A stretch of DNA of 64,000 nt from Siderastrea siderea (lineage: Eukaryota; Cnidaria; Anthozoa; Scleractinia; Rhizangiidae): assembly GCA_964030785.1 (NCBI GenBank), contig OZ034979.1, positions 39,675,984 to 39,739,983 of the forward strand, in the 5' to 3' direction. The notes beneath the pieces are model-generated. The model was not told the DNA's origin and searched no databases. It saw nothing but the letters and a program-made list of their open reading frames with translations. The number at the start of each line of letters is the position of its first letter. Within the stretch, counting starts at the first letter, position 1. Made by a program: the position numbers and the translations under genes. Below are positions 22,509-33,771 of the stretch, piece by piece.

Positions 22509-25500
22509 ATGAACAAGTTCAAAGCTCTTTACGTGATCACACTGTTTGGTTTAACAAGTCTTAATGTGCTCGCAGAAGGCAACGGCGCTTGGTGGTAAGT
22601 CAACATTACAACTTCCTGCTCGTAGAAATTACTATCATAACGTTCGATGAACTTAAACTAACACAATTTTGCTTCTTTTCCTCTACAGGAACCTCGGTGT
22701 CAGTGGCTCGTCAAAGCCGCCAGACAACTATAATTTCCAACTTTCTCCTGCAAACGGGGTTAAGCCTGTCACTCCAAAGCAACAACGGCTGTGCCGAAAG
22801 TATCCCGAGTTGGTTCCCTACATCGGCCTCGGAGCGAAGTTCTCTATCAGCCAGTGTCAATACCAGTTTAAAAATCGCAGATGGAATTGCTCTGCTCACA
22901 GCCCTGAAAATGTCTTTGGTAAAATTGTAAAGATTGGTAAGTTTAAAGCTTAGTTCTGTTTTCTCTTCAACAAGTTTTTTCCCTTTCATCTCTTCTTTCA
23001 GTTTTCGATAGAGACCAATGCCGTTTCAGTATTTGATGTCAAAATTGTATTTAATTTGTACGCGATGATTTGGTGTGGCGTTTTTCTTTGTACCTCCCAA
23101 GAACGAAACTGAAAATAAATCTTCAGGCGTTTTCAGTTAAAAAGGCTAAAATGTACGTTGAGTTGAAACAGCAGCACACATGGAAGTACTGCTCCATAAC
23201 GCACTTTCATTTCAAAGCCACATACATTGGGCTTAATCCAAAGAACTCGAGTTGGGACTATTTTACACGACTTCTAGTTGATCTGAACAAAGTTTTTAAG
23301 TGTTACTTGTAGCCTCAACTTTTGACGTAAAATGAGCTTAATTTTCTAAAATGTTTTGGGATTGTACGTGAGGTAACTTAAGCAGATTCAAATTTATGAG
23401 GCATCAATTTAACAACTGAGGACTAAATGTTCTTCAAGCTATAAAATTGCGTACAATGGTGGAAATATAGTAGACAATTTTTTATCAGACTGCTCAAAGG
23501 CAATAAACTGTTGTATGTCAGTAATAGGCGAGTTAATTCTTTCTGGAAGAGGTAAGCTACGAAAATGGACATACTGCTAAGCTCTTTCACATTCGCCCAC
23601 AGCAAAGTAAGCAAGTGCCATATACAGGCTTAGACTAGTCAATAAATGGCGTATAAAACCCACGCTAGCAGAAATATTCTTGGGTGACTCAGCATGGTGT
23701 TCCCCTTAACAAATGCAGTTATTTCTGGACTCAACGACATTTGCGAAATTTTTCGTCATATGCACGCTCATCTTTGTAATATTTGGTTCTTCATGAAACA
23801 ACTCATCCTGAATTTTAAATAGAAACGGAAAATATGTAAAATCAATTTAACGGTAAACGGAAAACATAAAGGATAGCTTAGCTTATTCGTTTTATCGTAA
23901 TAGCGGAGAAACTTAGAAAGGAACGCATTACCCAATATTTCCTTGTTTTCTTGAGAGGAGGGATCCTATAATTCCGTTATACGTTCCGTTATTAACGTTA
24001 GGCAACAAACTTAAAGAAAAACTATTTTAATGCCGTGTTCTCAATATATATGCGAACACTTAACGCATGCATGATTCACATGCAACTGAGAAACTGTACT
24101 ACAATTCTGTACATTTTAGTTTATCTGATTTTATTTTTAGTTCATGTGGCTCGACAATACCCCTTACCATTATATTTCCATCCGATTTCGTACTCAAACG
24201 GTTCGTTAGGAAAGAAAGAAGATCAATATTAACAGGATCTCTTTTGGCGGGACACTAGGTTCCTTCAGTTCGTGGTTCTTCACTTGGATGCGGCGTATAA
24301 AGGAGCAATTAGATCACGCACAGGCAAAGCTTGATCTCATTTCAAAGCTTAAATTGACAAAAAGACTTTTTTCTTGCAAAACACTCAGAAAATAAACATC
24401 GTCTCATGAAATTATAATAACTTCTGTATAGCTTTCACTTGAATGGCCACACTTTTCAGTGCTACAATCTCCAGCGTGCGGCGATAGAGGAGGGGGGTGA
24501 ATAGGCTTGCGGATCGGCGGATTTGGCCTTTTTTTGCGCACGGATTGCGGATTTTAGCGATAAATTAAGCGGATTCGCGGATTTGAAAAAAACCCTGGAT
24601 CGCGGATCAGCTAAAAATTTTGGCCCGGATTCCGGACTCTGTATGTCTAGAAGCTCGGATTGTGGATAGCATCATTAATTTTCGGTCGGCCTTGGTCTAA
24701 ATTTTATGTAATCACATCCGCTGGACTGTTACGCCAGATTTACAAATTGATCGGGGACTCGATAAACTGAATGCAGCTTACATTTCCCTCCTCATATTTA
24801 ATGCTAGTTTATTAACTGTGACTAAAACTATCAATAAATGAAACACACTAGTAAGCCAGAAAACAAATGAAGTTTGCAATGGCGTCTTTTTTGGCAAGTG
24901 GAAAGGTCAGAAAGCCCATGACTAGATTGCAGTGACCATTTTATTGAGAACAAAATGTAATTCAGTGGTAATTGTCATAAAAAAGTTGAAGATCGTGGAC
25001 TCAAAAGGTCCAAGATGATACCGTGAAAAATACTAGCCGGTAAGCAAGGTAATTCTTAAGGAAAGTTGAGTACTGCCATCTTTAAAACTTGCTGTAAGCT
25101 AGAACATTAGCCAAAGTGATGTAACTAAAGAGAGTACAAAATCTTTACACGCTATACCAGATAGTGGATTCCAAATTATTTGAAATTATTACATTGTCGA
25201 TTTGGATTTATTATATGCTCAAAGATTACTTGATAATTCAAAGCTGAAAACAAATATATATGCCCATATGCAGTTTATTTAAACCACGGAAAGTTTTAAA
25301 GTAATGCGGAACCGGATTTGAACGAAAATAACTTCGGATCGACAGATCGGGCCAAAAAATAGCACGGATCGGCGGATTTGTATATCCCTATTCAACCCCC
25401 TCTTAGAGCCGTCTTCACCCGCACATATTTCAGTGTAATGAAAAGTACCACAGGAAAGTACTGCTCAGTAGCTTTCACTGGAATGGTCATTCTTTATGAT

Positions 25501-28500
25501 TTCACTCACAGATTTACTGATGTTAAAGCTAGCGTGTACAGAATAAAAACCTTCAAATACCACACACAGAATAAAACCTCCAGCTACCACATGAAAGTTA
25601 AACTGCTCAATGACGTTCGTTTATATTTGAATGGCTTTTCTCTTCACAAATTACTGGTCCATAGATAGTAAATCACTCGAGCTTTCACAAAGGGATCAAA
25701 CTTTGAATTATGGGCTTACATCACTCAACGTTCTGAAAATTTTAAGACCTGAACACGTTTTAGTGTGCGTCTGTATCTTACTCCAAAGTACTGCGTGTAC
25801 TAAGAAAAACGTTACTTTTCCAGTCAGGAAAACTAATAATATTTGATCCTTTACCAAATTTCTAAATTTCCCTAGGAAGCAACTCTTTCTCACGAAGTTA
25901 TTGAGCATTACTTTTCTGTGGTGAAGTTTGTTGTGGTTACAACGAGTCATTGAAATCCAGAGTCACCGTCGAAACCAGTGCTACAAGTAGTACTTTTATT
26001 TGTTGTTGTTTGGCTGTATATAGTGCTCCTCACTTACGAGTGAATAAAACTTCTAAGAGCTTGTCAATGAGTGGCCATTCAAATCAAAGCTAATAGTGTT
26101 TCTTTCGTGTTTTCTTCTTTTTCCGTGAACCTTTTCAATCTGATTTAGTTGCGTGAACACTTTTCTGTTTTTCAGCTTGCAGAGAAACAGCGTTCACCTA
26201 CTCTATTACAGCCGCCGGTGTTTCCCACGCCATTGCGAGAGCTTGTAGTGATGGCAAGCTTTCGGCTTGCGGGTGTGATAACAGATACAAAGGCGTAACC
26301 AACGAGGGATGGCAGTGGGGAGGCTGTAGCGATAACATCCACTTTGCAGACCAGTTTTCGAGAAAGTTTGTTGACGCGGGAGAAAAGGGGCGAGACTTTC
26401 GCACATTGGTAAATCTGCATAACAACGAGGCTGGCAGAACGGTGAGTTCTCAACTGTTTGTGCATGAATATTAAATAAACTGAAAGCTGGAAATGAAATT
26501 TAACAGCGGAAAAAACCTATTTAACTCCCAGACGGTAGTGTATAGTTTCGTACAAAGTGTGACCATTCCTTGAAACTGGCGAGACACTTTTTTATGGTGC
26601 TATCGTTTTTTTTCTTATGATTGGATACTTAAGAAGGGTCTTTTTCGTATTGTTTCAATTTTGAACTTATTGAAAGGATTAGACCACGCTAAAAACGACA
26701 AGGAGAGCCGTAGCCCGCGGCAACAACGGACTGTCTTTTCCGTTTTTATGAACAATTGCTCAGTTCCGACCGATTCATTAAGAAAAGTAATCTAACTTGC
26801 GTCATAGCGATGAGAAAGCCGTCTGTACTTGATAAGCTAAAAGGAAAACCTCTTTGTTATCGTAAGCTACGTGACTGCTATTCAGGTGGATTCAGCGAAC
26901 GTCCGGTTTCTTTTGATAGTATATGATCCATTACGAAACATCTGTAACTTACCGGCCTTAAGTTTCTACCAGAGCCAAACTTTTGAATCGGAGAATGAAA
27001 TCCTACTGTGCGACCATTGAAATTGAAAGTAATGAGTACTAGTAAGCTTTACGACAGTGGTGCCTATTTTCTATACTTTTCAAAGTAAAATTTGAGGATT
27101 CTGTCTACTTGTGTTTAGGTCTTGGCCACCTTTACGAGTAAAGTTCAGTGCTTGTTCAATATCCATTTTCTCGTTAAAATACATCACTCCCTTTAAGGTC
27201 CTAAGAAGAGTGCATAAAGCAAAGGAAAGATCAGTGATCATAAATAAGGAAATATTCTCTATCCAAACCATGAAAATTGCATTTTAAAACGGACATGAAA
27301 ATAACTGTATGACACTGAAGTCAGAGAGGACTGAAATAGGACTGCGCAGAGGGGAGTGTCATTGCACATCAATTTTTCTTCTTCTTTGTGCTGGCGACAT
27401 CGGTTTCTCAAATTCGTTTCATTTTGGACGGGAAACAAAAAAGAAAAGTTTAATGACCGAAGCCTGTGGTAAACGTTCTGAATTCAGTTTCCCACGAATC
27501 ACGTACAACTAATTCCGGCAAACCCGCATATGATCATTAACTATTATTATATTATACGACTGCGGCTTTGCGCCGGTGATCAATTTGCATTTCATGGCTC
27601 ATCAAGTTCGGTCAACCTTCCCACGATGTTTGAAACCCCTCAGCAAAACTCTTTTGAGCCTGGTAACCACTTGAGAAGTGAGCACAAATATAAGCAGGAA
27701 GACGTTCCATTAAGCCTGGTTTTCATTTGAGAGGCAAGAACATACTCACAAATAACAGCACTTGACACAATTACGCAACATGAAAACGAGCCTGACGCTG
27801 GCACTAACACTGAACGAAAGAAGTCAAAAATTTCCCTTTCCCTTGCGTTGCCCTTTCCTTACGCTCATGTCGCAGTGATTCCTCGTGAAAATTAGATAAG
27901 AATAGTCCTTGTGTTTTTTTTCTTCTTATGTTCTTTCTTTTGTTTGTGTTCCTCAGTTTTTATGATGATCCTTTTAGCCCCAATATCAACACACTTGTTC
28001 TCCCAACAGTTCTCCTTATATTTCCCATGGTACCTTGTGGAGAATTTGATTAAACATCAAGACCATTATCTTTGGCGATTATTTCTCTTATTCTCGTGAC
28101 CTGTATGTTTGATCAAGTTGTGTTATCGTAGTGAGAAATTAGATGCTTGTAGCTATTGGGGCTTACATAGTTAAAAGCGCCGTTTTCCTTGTGTCACTTG
28201 TCAAAACCAGTGTAGCCTTTATGCGATAATCACAAGCACAAACGTCATATGCACACAGTGCTACTGTGTTCTTGTGTTCATGTTTGTGCAGTGGATTTCC
28301 CACCGGTCCCTATGGGAGAAATAAGCGCGAGGACTCTTTAAACATAAAGTAAAAAGAGGAAAAATTCGTTCCCATGTTTGTCTCACCCAGATCACATACG
28401 AATTTAGTTTGTGCCGGATCCCGACAGTCTTCATTGAGCTGTTTATTCAACCAGAATGTCATGCTTCATTACAATAATGGAATCAACTTAACTCTCAGTA

Positions 28501-29166
28501 AGTTTGTTGCTCATTTAAGTGATTTGACTGGCATTCGGCCTGTGCCATTGGGTAGGAGGGGAGGAATTAGTATGCAAAGTGTCGGCTATTAATGGTTGAA
28601 ATTTTGGCGTTGTATTCTGGCTAGCCACCAGTGATCCCTCAACTGACACTCTATTTTGCTCTATTTTCCAGGCTGTACGAGATAACATGGTACGAGAGTG
28701 CAAATGCCACGGAGTTTCAGAGGCGTGCACGGTTCGCACCTGTTGGAAACGCTTACCTGATTTCAAACGGATCGGTGACGTGCTCAAAGATAAATTCGAT
28801 AGCGCGTCCATGGTGGAATTTGAACAAAACAACAATCGCAATGGCCATGTTGCTAAAAAGGGAAAACCGGCGTTTCGGCCGAGAAACAAACTCCATAAAG
28901 CACCTACGATAGCTGATTTGGTCTACTACGAAGATTCTCCAAACTTTTGCCAGCGGAATCCCGAAACGGGATCTCTCGGGACAAGAGGGCGTGTATGCAA
29001 CAACACGTCCCTCGGGACGGATGGGTGTGATCTAATGTGCTGTGGAAGAGGATATACGACGAGTGAAAGCGAACTGGAGGAACTCTGTAATTGTCGTTTC
29101 TTTTGGTGTTGTAAGGTCAAGTGTGAGAGCTGTCGCTCAAGGCAGATCGTGCACAGGTGCAAGTAA
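22509..29166 (+). CDS. Wnt: Wnt ligand (Wnt1/Wnt3-like), 4 exons, 364 aa
   Basis: Secreted signalling ligand for Frizzled/LRP receptors. Exons are 22509-22594, 22689-22936, 26176-26441 and 28672-29166 (TAA). All junctions are GT-AG and the phases (2, 1, 0) close perfectly. Residues 1-22 form a signal peptide ([20 protein letters not shown]...). Landmarks follow in order: [131 protein letters not shown] and the C-terminal [12 protein letters not shown]...HRCK. Length and cysteine pattern are normal. Exon 3 reads most like Wnt1 ([20 protein letters not shown]), while parts of exon 4 also resemble Wnt3. The serine that is palmitoleoylated in other Wnts is present, but the following Gly-Ser is Glu-Ala. 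Introns 2 and 3 are 3.2 and 2.2 kb. Exons 3-4 belong to tandem unit 1. Confidence 0.92.
22937..26175 (+). other. Wnt intron 2, containing the left border of the tandem array
   Basis: It is unique sequence up to about 24239. Homology to all other units starts at 24240 with TCTTTTGGCGGGACACTAGG. A TIR element (24488-25403) is inserted in unit 1 only. No coding content seen. Confidence 0.6.
24488..25403. mobile_element. Unit-1-specific TIR element with GCGGAT sub-repeats
   Basis: It begins AGGAGGGGGGTGAATAGG and ends CCCTATTCAACCCCCTCT (imperfect inverted termini), with TAG on both sides. Units 2-5 lack it at the equivalent GTGTGCATCGTTAAAGCC. GCGGATCGGCGGATTTG occurs near both ends in direct orientation. 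No transposase ORF, so non-autonomous. Confidence 0.65.
26442..28671 (+). other. Wnt intron 3 (unit 1)
   Basis: It starts GTGAGT and ends TATTTTCCAG. It is conserved in outline across units. Contains no recognised RNA or protein gene. Confidence 0.6.
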
Positions 29167-29639
29167 TATTAGAGAGAAAAAAATCAGTTGGTATCAAGAA
29201 ATGAGTGGTATTAGCCAGAAAAGAGAATTTTGACGTCTTTGATATCAGGGCTATATAGGTTTAAAGTGAACTCTGCTTAAACAAATTATTTAGATACAAA
29301 TGTTAATAGACTGTCTTTAGAACTATTGTTAGATTCCTTGCTAACTTATCTCTTGCAACAGAGGTATTATTGTGAGACGTAAAATTCTGGGAATCTTAGT
29401 AGCGAAATAGTTGCGTTTTATGAGCTTACTCGCTTTAGAGTAAAGTCATATATATAGCTCAGAGGGTAGACCGTGGAGTTCCAAAAACGAATTTTGGCGA
29501 GGGGGGGACGGGGGGGGGAGAGTGACTTTCAGAAGGTGGGACAAAACGTGCACCGCGCACGTGGAGGGTTAAAAAAGGAGACAAAAATGACAGCTTATTT
29601 AAAGGTTTTGTCGATCTAGGCTAAAAGTATTTAATTAAT
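29167..29639. other. Wnt 3' flank with G-rich tract (unit 1)
   Basis: Sequence after the stop codon is strongly conserved between units (TTTGATATCAGGGCTATATA and TATATATAGCTC blocks). A G-rich tract lies at 29499-29520. It is present with variable G length in units 3, 4 and 5 (about 44784, 51511, 59715) and absent from unit 2. Confidence 0.6.
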
Positions 29640-30041
29640 AATGGTAATAGGACTAAGTGGAGTCCAATTCGGTCTGTAATCATACAAGTGATTAACAAAA
29701 TCGGACGACCGCGTAGCGGGAGTCCGATTTGTTTAATCACGAGTATGATTACCGACCGAATTGGACGACACGAAGTCCTGTTACCAATTAATCATATCTA
29801 TAACAAAATTCGAGAAAGAAAAAGGAGAAAACGTACTGGAGTAGGAATAGACAACAGTTTTATTTGCGAAATGCGTTAAAAAAGAGTAACTGATCCATTA
29901 GAGCGCGCGCTCTGACGCGTACTGTCCAATTACTTAGGCATGACGCGTACACTGTCTAATTACACTGTCCTACTGTCCTATTAATGCTCAAATCATGGCT
30001 GGTGATAGCCAATCAGATTCGAGAATTTTGTTATAGTTATG
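29640..30041. mobile_element. Composite palindromic insertion, unit 1 only
   Basis: The empty site TTTAATTAATATTAG in units 3 and 5 is here split by 402 bp flanked by ATTAAT (29634-29639 and 30042-30047). The left 150 bp form a palindrome (TCCAATTCGGTCTGTAATCAT against ATGATTACCGACCGAATTGGA). The remainder has its own inverted ends (ATAACAAAATTCGAG against GAATTTTGTTATAG). It therefore looks like one foldback or MITE joined to another. No gene. Confidence 0.65.
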
Positions 30042-30047
30042 ATTAAT

Positions 30048-31102
30048 ATTAGTACAAATCGGTCTTTGTTAACTGCAGTCTTACTTATACATAGAAGAGG
30101 TGTACCTCTTGGGCACGTTTATCATGTACTCGTCAGGTTCTTTGTACAGGACATCTGTTAACTTTCCGTCAAGTTACTTGTAATGTCATTGTTTTCACTG
30201 CTCGCTACTTTAGAAATTTGCTAACAATCACCAAATTTTATCGCTTCTTTTAGAGGTTTGCAACTTTTTTCTGGGCCTCGTTTCCTCTTGGAATAGAAAT
30301 AGTGAAACACTTAGAACATCAGCCTTGCACCTGGGCGTTCTCACTTGCCTCGCTGCCCGAGCGATTTTTGGTTGCACATATTACCAAACGCACAACAAAG
30401 TTCCATGTTGTTGCAAAAAGTAGACGTGCATCTGATTATTTTGCCCACTGGTTGTCGCCTTTCCTTCCCTCCCCCTTAAAAGAATTGAAAATTTTCTAGT
30501 TGTTTCATCTAAAAGGTGCATGGTGTATAAGAACGTCACTAAAATATGATTATTCAGTGTACTTATTTTGGTAGTCCAAGACTGTAAAAAAATGTTTAGT
30601 TGTAAATAAAAGACAAAGTGTTTTATATTGTCATACCTTTCACTAGCAGAAAGGATTGTAGTGAAAAAACTGTGAACAGATATAATTAGGGAGCAATAAA
30701 ACTATTTTTAAAATAATAAGAAAGCTCACGTAACTGTTTTTCTGCCCATGTTAATTAAGGGTTTTTTTAATCTAATCTAGTTCCAGATCATTCGGCTGAT
30801 AAACAATCTCGCCGCGCTGTTAATAGCTCGCGCTAGCTCTCAGCTATTTCGTGCACCCGGCGACTATCCACAAAGGGACTGCTAGCAGTCTGTTCGGCCT
30901 ATTGAACAAGCCCGTTTCACAGGATCAGGAGATACCTTGTTGACAGGACTACATGTAAGTTCGCTAAATAGAATGTACAATACCAAACCACTGATCCATA
31001 CACCAGTTCCATTGATCTGAATGTGGATCGCTCGGATCGCAATCTAAGATTGATTTGTCCATAAATAGTAGACTGCGAGTAGTCTCTAATTTTAGTAATG
31101 CC
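30048..31102. other. Unit 1 intergenic part
   Basis: It matches units 3-5 apart from the ~250-bp deletion near 30360. No gene recognised. In the other units the missing piece includes the start of a 62-codon ORF. Confidence 0.5.
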
Positions 31103-31251
31103 GATTGTGGGGCGGGCGAAATACTCACGCGCGTGCGCGCGAAACTTCGAGGAGACGCAACACGAGGGGAGCTAATTTTCGGCGCTCCCCTCGCGTCGCG
31201 TCTTTTCGAAATTTCTTGCGTGCGTGTGTGTATTTCGCCCGCCCCACAATC
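31103..31251. repeat. 149-bp GC-rich foldback repeat (unit 1)
   Basis: GATTGTGGGGCGGGCGAAATA pairs with TATTTCGCCCGCCCCACAATC, and inner arms with CGAGGGGAGC/GCTCCCCTCG around TAATTTTCGGC. Arms are about 65-70 bp with some mismatches. Copies lie at the same place in units 3, 4 and 5. It explains the short antisense ORF pairs seen here. Confidence 0.8.
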
Positions 31252-31867
31252 GCCATCGCCAAAAAATAAATTTTTGGAAAATAAATTGTTGAGTTCCTTA
31301 TCCTTACTCAACTACAATCTGTGTACACGAATTGACCCTTGAAAAAAGACCAGTTATACTGCTGGATCTTTGGGACTGGTAGCACAACAAACACAACATG
31401 CAAACATGGTCTGGCGCCATTTGGAAACTCGCCTAAAGAGAGAAAACCCAGAGAAAAGGGAGATGTTCCTGTTAAATGAAATACAGCAATATTGAAAAGT
31501 GAGCAGCTTTTTAATTTACGTTTATTGAATCGTGGGGGAGAGTTAACTCTACAGTGCGCGAAGTATGCAAACGATTAACGTAGTGGGGGGACAGGGGAGG
31601 CGGGAGACCGGGATAAAAGGGGGCGGGAAGCGGGATTCCCAAGGTTGCGGGAAGCGGGAGAAAAAGGGAAAAATTACGGAACATTGTGCAATATTTTGCA
31701 ATCGAAAAAATGAAAAGAGGCGGGAACCAACAAATACAGGGCGGGAAGCGGGAGGCTTAAACTCCCCTGTCCCCCCCCCCCCCCCCCACTCAACGTACAT
31801 TTAGCGAACTTAAATCTTGTCATAAATAGGAATTTGTCGAAATCTGGTTATTCGTCGCAGTTTAAAA

Positions 31868-32925
31868 CAGGGCGGAAAAAGGTTGGGCGATGAAACGAGC
31901 GTGTCCGAGCAAAAAGGTGTGATGCAGTGGACTGGGATCGAATTGGGTGCTAGACCAAAATTCAAAATTCAAAGATCCAAATTCAAAATCCTAATAATCT
32001 ATTTATAGTTTCCGAAAAACTTTAACTTTGGGTTATCTTTTCTTTGTCTTTTCCACCTTAATCGATGCTAAAAAACTGTCTTAAAACGAGCAGAGCAAAG
32101 CAAAAAGATGGAAAATGGCGTTTGGATGACGCGTGGCATGACGCGTATTTATAATTCGTGCAGCTCGTGCAAGGTTAATCATGACACATCCCTAGTTAAT
32201 TAATTAAATCAAATCAACATTAACACCACGCTTCTTCTTCTTTTTTCCCCAAAACCTCTCCTATGCTTGTCTGTTTCTTTAGGCACTACAAATAGAATTG
32301 CTCCTCAGTTTAGACGGTTTTCTTTGCGTTGTTTTTGTGACATAAAGGGAGGAGAAATCTGCAAATTTAATTTCACTTTTAATTTGTTTACATACAGTTT
32401 GTGGCGTTGCGACGAGTCATCGCCATGGCGCGTTGCAAGGAGACAAAGTTTAAAGTTACAAAACGCCACTATCTCCAAATATCTCCAGCTAATTTTTTAT
32501 TTTGTCATGTAACATTTATCGGCCTTTAATATATGTAAGATTTAGGTTGGAGGAATTTGGAGCTTTTTTAAAAGAGACGAGGAAAGACAACCATGTCATG
32601 TTTTTCGGCAAGAGCAAGCATTCGACACTCTCAAATTGAGCGCATTTTTCGGGAACTTACTGTGAAAAAGATTGACTAATGTCCACGCAGACATAAGGAT
32701 TTTAAGCTGTGAGCCAGGACTGTGGAAAAACGTTTTAATCATAGTGCACGGCTGGCTGAAAAATAAAGAAAGAAAATGAGATTTCCGGTTTGTTGAAAGG
32801 TAAATTTTGCCGGCCACCAAACGCACCGGAAGCGCGGAAAGAGCGCTCGTGCCAGTCCTTCTCCGCATCACACATCGCTTGAAAAGCGGACTGCTCGTTT
32901 CATCGCCCAACCTTTTCCCGCCCTG
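31868..32925. mobile_element. Non-autonomous hAT-like transposon, 1,058 bp
   Basis: An 8-bp duplication GTTTAAAA (31860-31867, 32926-32933) flanks ends that start CAGGGCGGAAAAAGG and finish CCTTTTCCCGCCCTG. The TIR continues for about 35 bp as GTTGGGCGATGAAACGAGC. The empty site CGCAGTTTAAAACGATAGC survives in units 3, 4 and 5. The 8-bp TSD and CAGGG terminus match the hAT superfamily. No transposase is encoded. Confidence 0.85.
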
Positions 32926-33698
32926 GTTTAAAACGATAGCTTTTACAGCGATACTTGATTTAGACTGCGACATTTCGAACGCTAACTGTTAACTATAACT
33001 ACAGTTCTTTCCGTTCTTTACCGGGTTGGCTGTCGGTTAACACGTGGTTAACACAGCTAACATTTCACAAATTTCTTCATCTTTACTTTTTTTTTACAAC
33101 AAGCATGATCATGACGACATAACTGTTTTGTAGCTATAGCTTCAATAATAATCGTGTAATAAAACGAAATTTATAGTTATTTACCTTCAAGTGGAGTTTT
33201 GGTGTAATCTTGAGGCCGTTTTAGAAAGGGAATTGTAGCCAACAGGGAGCTTCCTAGCGCATTGGAGACCACCACGTCACACTTCTGTTTTGGCCATAAT
33301 ATTAACCTTTAGTTGTAAATTAATTAATTGAATTTCAAGAGGCTCTTTGAGAAGAAACAAAAACAAGCTTTTTAAGACTTGTAAAGTATGAAAACGATTG
33401 CGTTTTTTGTCTAAAAATGCTGCCTTCGCACTCGTGCAAGTGCCTTCCAAAACGGCCTTAGACTTTATACACAAAGCACAGATGAGTGAATCACAGTTGT
33501 ATTTTACTGGCTATATTATAATTTTCGTGTTGCCTTAGTTGTTCCTCCCTCCCTCGTCTCCCCTCCTGGATTAAATTTATAAAGATTAAGGTTTTCAGTT
33601 CAGACTGGGAAAAAATTGTTATGGTATCCAAACCCTATGGTCTAGATACTGGTCTTTGAAACGGAAATATTTTGAAAAAGAAAAGAGATAATCTCATT

Positions 33699-33771
33699 CG
33701 GTTTCGGCCAGGTTCGAACTGGCGACCTTCTGCGTGTAAAGCAGACGTGATAACCACTACACTACGAAACC
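33699..33771 (-). tRNA. trnV(uac): tRNA-Val(UAC), unit 1
   Basis: The minus-strand cloverleaf has acceptor GGTTTCG/CGAAACC, a D-arm with A box TAGTGTAGTGG, anticodon stem TCTGC/GCAGA around loop TTTACAC (anticodon TAC), T-stem GCCAG/CTGGC and T-loop TTCGAAC. TTTT runs follow about 15 nt downstream as a Pol III terminator. The discriminator is G here and A in the other copies. Transcribed opposite to the Wnt gene. Confidence 0.92.

Noticed and set aside
28693..28722. Apparent loss of the lipid-bearing serine in the Wnt (SEAC instead of SGSC)
   Set aside because: Counting against Wnt3a shows that the acylated residue is the first serine of the motif (CHGxS), which is retained; only the following Gly-Ser is altered.
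28515..28889. Minus-strand ORFs antisense to Wnt exon 4 in several units (for example 124, 115, 98 and 78 codons)
   Set aside because: They recur only because exon 4 recurs; they are shadows of a conserved Wnt coding frame and have no domain signature.
31055..31342. Paired ORFs on both strands near 31000-31340, 46170-46515, 52843-53088 and 61010-61219
   Set aside because: They fall on a GC-rich palindrome, which makes both strands look open; no protein family is recognisable.
33699..33771. tRNA-Val as the head of a SINE
   Set aside because: All stems and a terminator are intact, there is no SINE tail or TSD, and the copies occur only once per tandem unit.
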